From contig NFUO01000280.1 in assembly GCA_002197545.1 (NCBI GenBank), forward strand, positions 1 through 64,000: a stretch of 64,000 bases of DNA. Reading direction: 5' to 3'. The position numbers were made by a program, and so were the translations under genes. Under the pieces are notes generated by a model. The model was not told the DNA's origin, ran no database searches, and saw only the letters and a list, made by a program, of their open reading frames with translations. The DNA comes from Acidobacteria subdivision 2 bacterium RH1 MAG20 (GTDB taxonomy: Bacteria; Acidobacteriota; Terriglobia; Terriglobales; Acidobacteriaceae). Below, one piece after another: positions 36,473 through 45,739 of the stretch (position 1 is the stretch's first letter; each line of letters begins with the position of its first letter).

Positions 36473-37461
36473 GCCTGTGCTCCTTGTGCGGCCAGGATAA
36501 GGGCGCGCACGATGCTTTGTTTGGCTAGTTCGACTTTGAAGGCGTTGTGCTCGTAGGGTTTGGCCCCGGCTACGGCCAGGTCTGCGGCTTTCTTGAAGGC
36601 TTCGGCGCCGGGTGTTGCACCGACTAAAGATTTTTCGGCTTCGAGAGAACGCCAGGGTTTGTGGGCCACTCCGCCGAGTGCGAGACCGGCAGACTTGATG
36701 GTGTTTCCGTTCATTTCGAGGCCGGCGGCTACGGAGACAAGCGCGAAGGCGTAGCTCTGGCGGTCGCGGACTTTGAGATACCAGGAGTTTTTGGCGAACT
36801 TCGGCGCGGCTAGTTCGACGGCGGTAATGAGTTCGTCGGACTTGAGATTGGTCTCGATCTGCGGAGTCTTACCGGGGAGGCGGTGGAACTCCGCGAAGGG
36901 AATAGAGCGTTTGCCTTTGGGTCCCTGAACGTGGACGGTGGCGTCGAGGGCAGCCATGGCTACGTTCATATCGGAGGGATTCGTGGCAATGCAATCTTCG
37001 CTCGCTCCGAGAATGGCGTGGATGCGGTTGAGGCCTTTGATGGCCGCGCAGCCGCTGCCGGGGCTACGCTTGTTGCAAGCGGGAAAGGTCGTGTCCATGA
37101 AGTAGTAGCAGCGGGTCCGCTGGAGGAGATTGCCGCCGGTGGTGGCCATGTTGCGGAGCTGAGGGCTGGCTCCGCTGAGGAGGCCCTGCGAGAGCAGGGG
37201 ATAGTTGTGGCGGATCATCTCGTGGTTGGCGAGATCGCTGTTGCGGACGAGCGCTCCGATGAGCGCTCCGCCGCTGGGCGTGGTGGTGACCTGAGTGAGA
37301 TTGAGATGGTTGATGTCGATGAGGGTGGCTGGGTGCTCGACGCCGTCCTTCATCAGGTCGATGAGATTAGTGCCGCCGCCGAGGAACTTTGCATCGCGGG
37401 CGGAGATGGCGTGGATGGCTTCTTCGGGTGCGGTGGCGCGTTGGTAGTTGAAGGGGTTCAT
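36469..37461 (-). CDS. FAD-binding subunit with extra Fe-S motif (PaoB-like)
   Basis: A 330-residue CO-dehydrogenase flavoprotein-type subunit. FAD motif AKFLGGGTNLIDLMKDGVEH and ATTGGNLLQRTRCYYF. A Cys series (RCYY, PACN, SGCAAI, SEDCIATNPSDM, spread over residues about 115-160) matches the additional 4Fe-4S cluster reported for PaoB-type subunits and absent from ordinary xanthine dehydrogenase FAD subunits. ATGA overlaps on both sides show strict translational coupling in the operon. Confidence 0.92.
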   Translation of the reverse strand: MNPFNYQRATAPEEAIHAISARDAKFLGGGTNLIDLMKDGVEHPATLIDINHLNLTQVTTTPSGGALIGALVRNSDLANHEMIRHNYPLLSQGLLSGASPQLRNMATTGGNLLQRTRCYYFMDTTFPACNKRSPGSGCAAIKGLNRIHAILGASEDCIATNPSDMNVAMAALDATVHVQGPKGKRSIPFAEFHRLPGKTPQIETNLKSDELITAVELAAPKFAKNSWYLKVRDRQSYAFALVSVAAGLEMNGNTIKSAGLALGGVAHKPWRSLEAEKSLVGATPGAEAFKKAADLAVAGAKPYEHNAFKVELAKQSIVRALILAAQGAQA

Positions 37462-38183
37462 GCCTGGGCACTCCTGGCTGCGGCGCGGACAGCGGCGACG
37501 ATGTTGGGGTAGGCGGCGCAGCGGCAGATGTTGCCGCTCATGCGCTCGCGGATCTCGCTGTCGGTGAGTTGGGGACTGCTGGTTTGTCCGGTTTCAAAGG
37601 AGACGGTGCTGAGAGTGCCGTGCTTCTGCTCGTCAAGGAGGGCAGTCGCGGAACAAATCTGGCCGGGAGTGCAATAGCCGCACTGGAAGGCATCGTGTTC
37701 GAGGAAGGCGGCTTGCACGGGGCTGAGATCCGTTGGACTGTCGCCTTCAGCGAGGCCTTCGATGGTGGTGATCTCGGCTCCGTTGACTACGGCGGCCAGA
37801 GTGAGGCAACTGTTGACGCGACGGCCGTCGACGAGGACGGTGCAGGCTCCGCATTGGCCGTGGTCACATCCTTTTTTGCTGCCGGTGAGATCGAGGTATT
37901 CACGGAGCGCATCGAGGAGGGTGGTGCGGGTGTCGAGGGTGAGCGGCTCTGATTTTCCGTTGACTTTGAGGGTCACGGAGATCGTCTGGGGAGCGCTGGT
38001 TGCGGCGGCCTGGGTCGCTTCGGCGGCGGCTATGCGGGGAATGCCGGTGGCTACTCCTGCGCTGAGGATGCCAGCGGCTTTGACGAAGGTGCGGCGGGAG
38101 ATTTCGCCGTCGGAAGAGGTATCGGCTGATTCTGTTTCGAGAAGCTCCTCCTCTTCGGGAGGGGAGCATGGAGAATTACTCAT
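37458..38183 (-). CDS. Tat-exported 2Fe-2S subunit (PaoA-like)
   Basis: A 241-residue iron-sulfur subunit. After a 27-residue acidic leader comes a twin-arginine signal (EISRRTFVKAAGILSAGVAT), cleaved near AAA. The two 2Fe-2S domains are plain: CDHGQCGACTVLVDG with a later Cys (VNSC), and FQCGYCTPGQICSA with NICRCAAYPN. The Tat tag on this subunit exports the whole folded ABC complex to the periplasm, as for E. coli PaoABC. First gene of the three-gene operon; the maturation factor (paoD/xdhC) is not in the window. Confidence 0.93.
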   Translation of the reverse strand: MSNSPCSPPEEEELLETESADTSSDGEISRRTFVKAAGILSAGVATGIPRIAAAEATQAAATSAPQTISVTLKVNGKSEPLTLDTRTTLLDALREYLDLTGSKKGCDHGQCGACTVLVDGRRVNSCLTLAAVVNGAEITTIEGLAEGDSPTDLSPVQAAFLEHDAFQCGYCTPGQICSATALLDEQKHGTLSTVSFETGQTSSPQLTDSEIRERMSGNICRCAAYPNIVAAVRAAARSAQA

Positions 38184-38509
38184 AGACTTTGCCTCACGTG
38201 CGGTTAGTCGTGCGGAAGTGATCGGTCACAGGGATAGTCTGATGGCATAGACGAAGCAAATTCTAAAATAGATGCTTTAGCTGGAACTGACGCTGAACAA
38301 AAAGGTGGAACTGAGAGCATCGAATAAGGTCAAAAAAATCTCTTCGCTAAGAATGTATCGCAAAGTGGTTAGACCTGTCTGTATCCGAGCATGAATGCCG
38401 TGAAATCTTGATTTACGGGCATAAATGCCGTAGAATGAATACTGCGTAAATTTTTCTGAAACCGCTGTACGGAGTGCGGGAGATCATTTAGAAGAGGTAG
38501 AGAACAGAT
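38184..38509. other. Divergent regulatory spacer (326 bp)
   Basis: No reading frame of note. It holds the promoters of the molybdenum-enzyme operon (leftward) and of the 75-aa protein (rightward), plus the two 18-bp repeats listed separately. Confidence 0.5.
38389..38436. promoter_or_regulatory. Two operator-like repeats, 30-bp period
   Basis: GCATGAATGCCGTGAAAT (38389-38406) and GCATAAATGCCGTAGAAT (38419-38436) share 15 of 18 bases and start exactly 30 bp apart, i.e. near three helical turns. Each has an inner dyad (GCAT-N2-ATGC; GGCAT-N2-ATGCC in the second). They lie 74 bp before the 75-aa gene and about 200 bp before the molybdenum operon. Binding site for an unknown dimer, by inference. 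Confidence 0.5.
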
Positions 38510-38737
38510 ATGGCAAAGCGTCGTGGAAATCCGAACTGGGGCAAGCCTGAGCCGATAGGGCCAGTGGTGCCGACGGTGACATCGTTCGAACAGGTTGTGA
38601 AGGAATTCAAATTGACGCCCGACCAGTACATCCGGTCGACGCGGCTGCGCGAGTGGGCCCGGCGGAACAAGAATTCGAAGTATATTCCCGAGGCGCTGCT
38701 GGAAGCCTGGGGATTTGAGATTGAGTCGACCCTGTAA
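38510..38737 (+). CDS. Conserved small basic protein, 75 aa
   Basis: [20 protein letters not shown] begins a basic, disordered-looking N-terminus, then a helical part ([40 protein letters not shown]). It may bind nucleic acid, but nothing is recognised with confidence. ATG 38510 with GAAGAGG upstream and a proper terminator downstream strongly support a real, separately transcribed gene. Confidence 0.8.
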   Translation: MAKRRGNPNWGKPEPIGPVVPTVTSFEQVVKEFKLTPDQYIRSTRLREWARRNKNSKYIPEALLEAWGFEIESTL

Positions 38738-38757
38738 GCAAGTCGTCTGAAACAATG

Positions 38758-38789
38758 AACGCCGCCTGAAAATGGCGGCGTTTCTTTTT
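38758..38789 (+). terminator. Intrinsic terminator after the 75-aa gene
   Basis: AACGCCGCC (38758-38766) / GGCGGCGTT (38774-38782), 7-nt loop, followed by TCTTTTT. Separates this gene from ribBA. Confidence 0.88.
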
Positions 38790-38842
38790 GCGTCGAACGT
38801 ATGATGGTTTGAGTCGAAAGAGTTGCAGGTGGAGGGTAGCCG

Positions 38843-39985
38843 ATGTTTGCCGATGTTGCCGAGGCGGTCGCAGAGATACGGGCTGGGCGGATGGTGGTCG
38901 TCGTCGACGACGAGGACCGCGAGAATGAGGGTGACCTCACCCTGGCGGCGGAGTTTGTCACGCCCGAGGCCATCAATTTTATGGCGCGGTTTGGGCGAGG
39001 GCTTATCTGTCTTACGCTGACGGAAGAGCGGGCGGATTATCTGCGGCTGGGGCCGATGACGCAGGAGAACACTTCGCGGTTTGGAACGGCGTTTACAGAG
39101 AGCATTGAGGCACGTGAAGGCGTGACGACGGGCATTTCGGCGGCAGACCGTGCGCATACGATTCGGGTGGCGATCGATCCTGGCTCGACGGCGCAGGATC
39201 TGGCTCGGCCTGGACATGTGTTTCCGTTGCGGGCGCGGAAGGGCGGCGTTCTAGTGCGGGCAGGGCAGACGGAGGCTTCGGTTGATCTGGCGCGGATGGC
39301 GGGACTGATTTCTGCTGGGGTGATCTGCGAGATCATGAATGAAGACGGGACGATGGCGCGGGTTCCCGACCTGGTGAAGTTTTGCGAAGAGCATAAGTTG
39401 AAGATGGTGACGGTGGCCGATTTAATCCGTTACCGGTTGCAGAATGAACGGTATATCCATCGGGTGGCGGAGTCGCTGATGCCTACGGCTCATGGGGAGT
39501 TTCGCATGATTGCCTATGAGAGCGAGGTCGAGGGTGGTGAGTCGCATGTGGCGCTGGTGTTTGGCGACGTGACCGGCGATGAGCCGGTAACGGTGCGCGT
39601 GCATACGCATTGCCTTGCTGGAGATGTGTTTTCGACGACGCTTTGCGATTGCCGGGCCGTGGTAGAGAACTCGCTGCGCATGATTGCCGAGGCTGGGCGG
39701 GGAGCGTTGGTGTATCTGCACAATGGAACGAAAGGGTTTGGGATCGATCGTGGAATGACGCCGAACCGGGTGGCGTTCCACCGCGAGCATCGGTCTCGGG
39801 AGCGAAGTGAGGACCGGACACAGCGAACGCTGCGGCAGGTTGGTTTGGGTGGCCAGATTCTTTCGGATCTGGGGATTCATAAGATCCGGCTGCTGACCAA
39901 CACGCCTACCCATGTGCCTGCTTTGCAGGGATTTGGGATCGAGATTGTCGAGCAGGTTCCGGTGCCTACCCGGGTCGGGGTTTAG
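38843..39985 (+). CDS. ribBA: RibBA-type protein: DHBP synthase with degenerate GTP cyclohydrolase II domain
   Basis: A 380-residue two-domain riboflavin enzyme. Residues 1-200 are 3,4-dihydroxy-2-butanone 4-phosphate synthase ([11 protein letters not shown] at 22-32), but the metal-binding His of the usual RxGHTE motif is Gln142 ([17 protein letters not shown]). Residues 205-380 are GTP cyclohydrolase II-like: the zinc Cys257, Cys268 and Cys270 remain, yet the catalytic EGRGIGL loop reads [10 protein letters not shown] (293-302) and the DxRDxG region reads [12 protein letters not shown]. Thus the second half is probably inactive (as in RibBX proteins), and the first may be altered. GGAGGG precedes ATG 38843. 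Confidence 0.88.
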   Translation: MFADVAEAVAEIRAGRMVVVVDDEDRENEGDLTLAAEFVTPEAINFMARFGRGLICLTLTEERADYLRLGPMTQENTSRFGTAFTESIEAREGVTTGISAADRAHTIRVAIDPGSTAQDLARPGHVFPLRARKGGVLVRAGQTEASVDLARMAGLISAGVICEIMNEDGTMARVPDLVKFCEEHKLKMVTVADLIRYRLQNERYIHRVAESLMPTAHGEFRMIAYESEVEGGESHVALVFGDVTGDEPVTVRVHTHCLAGDVFSTTLCDCRAVVENSLRMIAEAGRGALVYLHNGTKGFGIDRGMTPNRVAFHREHRSRERSEDRTQRTLRQVGLGGQILSDLGIHKIRLLTNTPTHVPALQGFGIEIVEQVPVPTRVGV

Positions 39986-40011
39986 CGTTTTCTTTTTTGA
40001 GGCAGATTGGA

Positions 40012-43000
40012 TTATTGGACGGTCAGGTTGAGGGTGACGGTTTGGGTGATGCGGGTTCCCGTCGTCGCGGTGGCAGTGACCTGATATTGATAGGTGCCGG
40101 GAGGCGTCCGGAGGGTTTGATCGGGTGGGGTGAGGCTGCCTCCGCTGCCGCATCCGTTGAGGGTGAGCAGGGTCGCTGCGGCCAGGAGGATTGCGCTGAA
40201 GAGGCTTCGGTAGCGTAGATATGAGCGGGTTTTCCGTAAGAAGAACAGGGCTGTGGGCAACAGGCAAAGGAATATGCCGTTGAAGTGGCGTGCGTTTTGA
40301 GCGGTGGCGCTGGCGGAGGTGACAGTGTTGATCGTAGTGGCAGCGTCTTGTGCCGTGCCGCTGAGGGTAATGCTGGAGGGGAGCAAAGAGCAGGTCGCGT
40401 ACTGGCCGGGCTTGATCGGGGTGCAGTTCAGAACGACAGTTCCGCTGAAGTTGTTCTGGGGCGTGAGCGTGAGCGGATAGGAGGCTGGGTCTCCGCTTTT
40501 GACGGTGGCACTGGCTGTCGCGCTGCCATTGGCGGTCAGGGTAAAGGTCTCGTTGGGAACGCCGGTGCCGGTGAGGGGCAGGACCGTTGTGGAATTGGAA
40601 TCGGCGTTGGTGAGGGTAAGAGTTCCAGTGCGTGGGCCGAGGATGGTCGGAGTGAAGGTGATGGTGACGGTGCAGGATGCTCCGGGAGTGAGGGTGGTGA
40701 CGGAGCAGGGTACGGTGATGGCGTAGTCACTTGTGATCGCGAGCCTGAGATTGGTGACGGAGGCGGTGCCGGTGTTGCTGAGGGTGAGCGAGAGGTTTGC
40801 CGGAGACCCTACGGCGAGGCTGCCGAAGTCGAGGCTGGTGGGGCTGGCCTGAAGATGGGATTGTGAGCCGACGCCTGTGAGGGGAACGGTGAGTGGAAGC
40901 GTGGAGAGGGAGCTGGCTACGTGGATTACGCCGGTGCGCGTGCCCGACGCGGTCGGGGTAAAGACGGCCTGAATGGTGCAGCTTGTGGATGCGGCGAGTG
41001 TGCCACCGGGAGCGGGGCAGGTTCCGCTGGTGGTGTTGTAGTCACCAGTTGCAGTGATGCCGTTGAAGATGGCGGAGGTGTGGCCGCTATTGGTTATCTG
41101 AGTGGAGAGGCGCGAGGTGTCGCCTACGAGAACGGTGCCGAAGTCGAGCGAGGCGGGAGAGAAGTTGAGGGTGGATGGCTCCGCTGTGCCGAGGAGACTG
41201 ATGAAGTCGAGCGCGGTGCTCGAATCGGAGCTGATTTCGAGCGCGCTGATGCGAGAGCCGGCAAGTTGCGGGGTGAAGGTTACGGTGAGAGTGCAACTGG
41301 CTCCGGGAACAAGGACGGCACAGGGATTGGCGACGGTGAAGTCGGGTGTCGTTTGAAGCGCGGTGATGTGGATGGTTTTGGTGCCGGTGTTATTCAGGGT
41401 GACTGTCTGAGGTGGGGAGATGTTGCCGACGGCGGTTGCGGCGAAGGTGAGCGAGCTTTGTGAGGCGGTGAAGGAGACGAGCGGTGCAATGTTGTTGGGA
41501 GCAGAGACGAGGATGGGCGCAGCGGTTCCGGTGAGGTCGATGAGGTCGGGGCTGGTGAGGGCGTCGCTTTCGATGACGAGGGAGCCGGTGTCCGTGTTGG
41601 ATGCGGGTGAGATGGTTCCTGTGACGGCTTGATTGAGTGGTGAGTAGGTGATAGTGACGGTGCAGGTTTGGCTGGGGTCGAGTGTGGTGCCGCAGGTGGT
41701 GGAGGTGAGGAAGGGCCATTCGCTGGTGACGCGGCGGATGGTGATGGGAGAGGTATTCGGGTTGGTGAGGGTGAGGGTTTGGCTGAGGGACTGGCCGGAG
41801 GCGACCTGACCGAAGTTGAGCAGGTTGCCATCGCCTCCGGTGGGGGTGAGGTTGCCCGTGATGCCGAGAGTGCCTGAGCCCAAACCGTAGCCTTCGACGT
41901 AGCCGAGGCTGTTGAGGGTGGCGCTGCCGTCGGTTGGGGTAGCCTGGGCGAAGAGGGTTCCAGTGATGTCTCCGTTGGTGAGCGGGAGGAAGGTAACGGA
42001 GAAGTTGCAGCCTGCGTTGGGAGATAGTGCGACGCAGGGCGGACTGGCCAGAACAAATTGGCGAGGTACTGCGAGTGCGAGGGTGAGGGACTTGGCGGTG
42101 AGGTTGTTGATGGTGAACTGGCGGGTGAGGCCGGGGCTGCTGGTGGTCTGCGGGCCGAAGTTGGCTTCGGCAGGGATGATCTGGAGGCCGGAGTCTTCGG
42201 TGGTATATGCGCCGGTGAGAGGGATGGTGTAGGTTGTGGTTCCGGTGGCTGAACTGGTGACGGGGATGGAGAGGGTGTCTGCCGCGTTGGCGGTTCCAGG
42301 GGTGTAGGTGATGGCGATGCTGCAGGTGGCTCCGGGGTTGAGTGGGGCGCAGGTGGTGATGGCAGTGAAGCTGGAGGTATTTGTTGTTGGGGTGTTGATC
42401 TGGAGGGTGGCGGTTCCAGTGTTTTTGAGGGAGATCGTTTGTTGCGTCGATGTGCTGCCTGAAATGTTGTTGAAGGTGAGGGATGTCGGAGTGAGGGAGA
42501 GACCGGGGTCGGGTGCTCCGTAGCCGATGAGCGATGCGGTGAGGGGGTTGGCACTGGTGGAGATGATGAGGGTTCCGGTTTCCGGGCCGATGATGGTAGG
42601 CGTGAAGGCGACTTGAATGAAGCAGGAGGCAGTGGGGTTGAGCGTGCCGCTGCAGGGTGCGCCTCCGGTGGCGGCGCTGCTGATGTTGAAGTCTCCAGTG
42701 GTGGTGGGTGGAGTGAACTGGACGCCTAGCCAGCAGTTGGTGCAGGGGCCGTTTGCCGTGGCGGTGAAGGCCGAGGTGGGGGGCTGGCCATGACCGTAGC
42801 CGATGTCTTCGACGAGGATGGCCTTGAAGGCAGGGCTGGAGGTGGCGGCGACAAAAGTGCTGAAGGGTTGCGCGATCTTGTACCACTGGGTTACGGGCTG
42901 GCCGGTGATGACGTTGCCGAAGTCGAGGGTGCCGTTGTTGGTGGCGAGGATGGGGGTTGCGGTTCCGCTGAGGGCGACGTAGGCGGGAGTGGTTGCAGAG

Positions 43001-45642
43001 CCAGCGGTGACGGAGAGGAGGCCCTGGCGGGTTCCGGGTTGTGATGGAGCGAAGGTGATGACTACGGTACAGGTGGAGGCGACGGGGAGGCTTGCTCCGC
43101 AGCTTGTGGCGTCGGTGAAGTCTCCGTTGAGGGAGAGGGCGAGTGGGATGGATTGGGTGCCGGTGTTGCCTATGGTGACGGTCTGCGGAGCGCTGGAGGT
43201 TTCGGTGACGGGGATGGCGTTGGGGAAGTTGAGTGCAGAGGGCGAGACGGTGAGGTTGGGGTTGACGGTGGCTCCGCCGGCTCCGGGGGGCGGGAGGGTT
43301 TTGCCGGTGACGAGGACGGTGAGGCCTTCGTCGAGGGAGAGAGTGATGGAGTCGTTGGAGGGAGATCTCGGGGAGAGATAGGTGAGTTGGAGTTGGCAGA
43401 CGGTGTGGGGGAGGAGTTGGGTGGGGCAGCGGTCGGTGAGTGTGAAGGGGGATGTGCCGGGGAGAGTTATGGTGGAGTGCGAGATTGCGGCTGCGGAGTT
43501 GTTGGAGAGGTAGAGGTAGCGCGGAAGGCGGAGGCCTCCGGTGTATTGGGTGCCGAAGTCGATCTCGGTGGCGGAGGTGTTGAGGGATGCGGCCTGGGTG
43601 TATCCGGTGAGGAGGATGCTGCCGGGGCCGATGGCCCAGTTGGATTGGAGGGGACCGTCGTTGGTGGGGTCGTTGGAGGCGGTGAAGGCGAGGGTGATGT
43701 GGCAGGTTCCGCCGGGGGCGAGGAGTTTGGTGGTGGGGGGACCGGAGGTAGTGCAGTCGCTCGATTGCTCGGTGAACTGGGTGCCTGTGGCGGCGGAGGC
43801 GAAGGTCTGGCTTTGCTGGCTGAGGTTGGTGATGGTGATCGTGCGTTGGGCGGCGGGACTGGAGGCGGTCTGGATGCCGAAGTCCAGTTCTTTGGGAGAG
43901 AAGACGATGGCGTTTGGTGTGGCGGTGGATGCGGGAAGGGTTACGGTTTGGGTGGTGGCGTTGGTGGCTTGTGCTGTGAGGCTGCCGGGCCCTGGGCCGC
44001 TGAGGGCTATGCTACATGTTGCTCCGGGATTGAGCGTGGTGGGGCAGTTGGTGGCCAGAGTAAATCCGGTGGCGATGAGTTGCAGGTTGGTAGCGACGGC
44101 GGAGCCGAGGTTGCGGAGGGTGATGTTGGGGGAGTCGTCGATGGAGAGGGCCAGGCTGGGTGCTGCTGTCGCTGGGTTTACTTTGGCGAGGTAGGCGGCT
44201 GAGCCGGCGCAGAGGCTTCCGGTGCAGGAGCCGGGGGCGAGGACGGCGTTGCGCAGGGTGGAAGGCAGAGCGACGGTGGGGGAGTTATAGAGCGGGAGGT
44301 CGTAGGTCTGGGTGGGAAGAAGGCTGGAACTGGCGGTGGGGGTTACAGCTCCGGCGAAAATAGGCTGACCGGGTTGGGCGGTGGCGTCTATGGTGAGTGA
44401 GGTGAGGGCGACGGGAACGCTGGCGTAGGCAGGGTTTGCGGAGGGCAGGCCGCCGAAGCGGAGGGCCTGGTCGATTGTGTTTTGGGCAGTGATGCGGAGG
44501 GCGAAGCTGTTGCCTATGGTGGAGAGGGTTGGCACGGGGAGGAGTGGGATGGTAAGTGTTCCCGTGGCCCATACGTTGCCGGATGGAGCGGGGGCGATGA
44601 AAGATTGTGTGCCGGGGGCGAGGAGAATTGAGGAGAGGACGGTGTTGCCGTCCAGCGGGATGCGAAGGAGGGTCTGGTAGGAGGTCGCGACTAGTGGTGT
44701 GGCTACGGTGGCGATGGGGAATTTGCCGAGGGCGATGGTGCCGGAAAGAAGCAGGTTTTGGGCGGTGGGGTCGAGCGCCAGGGAGGTGATGCCTGAGCCG
44801 GGGATGTAGGTGGAGAAGAGGATTCCGTCTCCTGTGGGGGTGAGCTTGGTGAGGAAGCCGGAGGTGGGGGCCAGGATTTCTGGGACGAGTGCGTTGAGCG
44901 TGGGGTAGCCGGTGGAGGTGGTGTATCCGGCGATGTAGGCGTTGTCTGAGGCGTCGGCGGCAATGGCGGTGGGAGCGGTGTTGCCGTTGGCTCCGCTAAG
45001 GTAGGTGGCGTAGAGCAGCGTGGTCCCGGTGGCGTTGAATTTTTCGGCGAAGCCGTTTTGGGTGGTGAGGGTGGCAGGAGTGGAGATGAAGGCGGAGGGA
45101 GTGACGGGGAGGGTTGCGGTGAAGATGCTGCCGGTGATGAGGACGGCGTCGGATGTGGCTGCAATGGAGGTGGCAGCCGTGCGTCCGCTGCCGGTGTAGG
45201 TGACGAAGAGAGGATTTAAGTTCGCGTCGAATTTGGCGATGAAGGAGTTGGTGGAGGTGTCGGCTCGGCTGGGAAAGGCGGCCCCGGAGGTTGCGGTGAG
45301 GGAGTTGGAGGTGGTGGTTCCGGTGATGTAGATGTTGCCGGAAGGGTCGAGCGCCATGGCCATGCCGATGTCGCCTGCGGCTCCTAGTTGGGCTTGGGTG
45401 AGCACGGTGGTGGCAGAAGCATCGGTTTTGAGGAGACGAATGCCGTCTTTCTGGTCGAGCAGGAGATAGAGATCGCCGTTGGGAGCGGATTGGACGGCGT
45501 TGAACTGACCCTGATTCGCGACGGCGCGCAGGCCGGTGAAGATTAGTTGCTGGGCTTGCTGGGCGGAGAGGGTTGCGGGGATGAGGATGCAGATGGCAGA
45601 AAGAATGAACCGGAGAGAGAACCGTATTTTCATCATGGTCAT
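40012..45642 (-). CDS. Giant choice-of-anchor-D repeat protein with N-terminal beta-propeller
   Basis: About 1,876 residues. The frame opens at 45885, but the signal peptide (MMKIRFSLRFILSAICILIP, cleavage at LSA-QQ) shows the start to be among three Met codons at 45642-45633. Residues to about 400 are SBBP-type propeller repeats (LDPSGNIYITGTTTSNS, IAADASDNAYIAGYTTS). Then at least ten ~100-residue Ig-like HYDIN/ASPM repeats with motifs such as SLDFGSLAVGSPANLSLTLS and TLDFGNVITGQPV, ending in one or two membrane helices and a GCGSGG stretch. A cell-surface adhesive or structural role is inferred. Thr/Ser/Pro-rich; the shadow frames opposite are artifacts. Confidence 0.88.
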   Translation of the reverse strand: MTMMKIRFSLRFILSAICILIPATLSAQQAQQLIFTGLRAVANQGQFNAVQSAPNGDLYLLLDQKDGIRLLKTDASATTVLTQAQLGAAGDIGMAMALDPSGNIYITGTTTSNSLTATSGAAFPSRADTSTNSFIAKFDANLNPLFVTYTGSGRTAATSIAATSDAVLITGSIFTATLPVTPSAFISTPATLTTQNGFAEKFNATGTTLLYATYLSGANGNTAPTAIAADASDNAYIAGYTTSTGYPTLNALVPEILAPTSGFLTKLTPTGDGILFSTYIPGSGITSLALDPTAQNLLLSGTIALGKFPIATVATPLVATSYQTLLRIPLDGNTVLSSILLAPGTQSFIAPAPSGNVWATGTLTIPLLPVPTLSTIGNSFALRITAQNTIDQALRFGGLPSANPAYASVPVALTSLTIDATAQPGQPIFAGAVTPTASSSLLPTQTYDLPLYNSPTVALPSTLRNAVLAPGSCTGSLCAGSAAYLAKVNPATAAPSLALSIDDSPNITLRNLGSAVATNLQLIATGFTLATNCPTTLNPGATCSIALSGPGPGSLTAQATNATTQTVTLPASTATPNAIVFSPKELDFGIQTASSPAAQRTITITNLSQQSQTFASAATGTQFTEQSSDCTTSGPPTTKLLAPGGTCHITLAFTASNDPTNDGPLQSNWAIGPGSILLTGYTQAASLNTSATEIDFGTQYTGGLRLPRYLYLSNNSAAAISHSTITLPGTSPFTLTDRCPTQLLPHTVCQLQLTYLSPRSPSNDSITLSLDEGLTVLVTGKTLPPPGAGGATVNPNLTVSPSALNFPNAIPVTETSSAPQTVTIGNTGTQSIPLALSLNGDFTDATSCGASLPVASTCTVVITFAPSQPGTRQGLLSVTAGSATTPAYVALSGTATPILATNNGTLDFGNVITGQPVTQWYKIAQPFSTFVAATSSPAFKAILVEDIGYGHGQPPTSAFTATANGPCTNCWLGVQFTPPTTTGDFNISSAATGGAPCSGTLNPTASCFIQVAFTPTIIGPETGTLIISTSANPLTASLIGYGAPDPGLSLTPTSLTFNNISGSTSTQQTISLKNTGTATLQINTPTTNTSSFTAITTCAPLNPGATCSIAITYTPGTANAADTLSIPVTSSATGTTTYTIPLTGAYTTEDSGLQIIPAEANFGPQTTSSPGLTRQFTINNLTAKSLTLALAVPRQFVLASPPCVALSPNAGCNFSVTFLPLTNGDITGTLFAQATPTDGSATLNSLGYVEGYGLGSGTLGITGNLTPTGGDGNLLNFGQVASGQSLSQTLTLTNPNTSPITIRRVTSEWPFLTSTTCGTTLDPSQTCTVTITYSPLNQAVTGTISPASNTDTGSLVIESDALTSPDLIDLTGTAAPILVSAPNNIAPLVSFTASQSSLTFAATAVGNISPPQTVTLNNTGTKTIHITALQTTPDFTVANPCAVLVPGASCTLTVTFTPQLAGSRISALEISSDSSTALDFISLLGTAEPSTLNFSPASLDFGTVLVGDTSRLSTQITNSGHTSAIFNGITATGDYNTTSGTCPAPGGTLAASTSCTIQAVFTPTASGTRTGVIHVASSLSTLPLTVPLTGVGSQSHLQASPTSLDFGSLAVGSPANLSLTLSNTGTASVTNLRLAITSDYAITVPCSVTTLTPGASCTVTITFTPTILGPRTGTLTLTNADSNSTTVLPLTGTGVPNETFTLTANGSATASATVKSGDPASYPLTLTPQNNFSGTVVLNCTPIKPGQYATCSLLPSSITLSGTAQDAATTINTVTSASATAQNARHFNGIFLCLLPTALFFLRKTRSYLRYRSLFSAILLAAATLLTLNGCGSGGSLTPPDQTLRTPPGTYQYQVTATATTGTRITQTVTLNLTVQ

Positions 45643-45739
45643 TTGGCTGCGGTGTTTCGCTGGTTGCAGCCTGCCCTTAATATCCATGGGTTGCGCGGAA
45701 GGTGAGATTTTTTTGTATCGATTTGGGAATGGGTGAATA

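Noticed and set aside
38389..38436. Start of a CRISPR array
   Set aside because: Only two repeats, 12-bp spacer, imperfect and next to a promoter; no cas genes. An operator pair is the better reading.
41390..42886. 498-aa His/Arg/Pro-rich frame within the giant repeat protein
   Set aside because: Shadow of the repetitive coding sequence; composition implausible and no start context.
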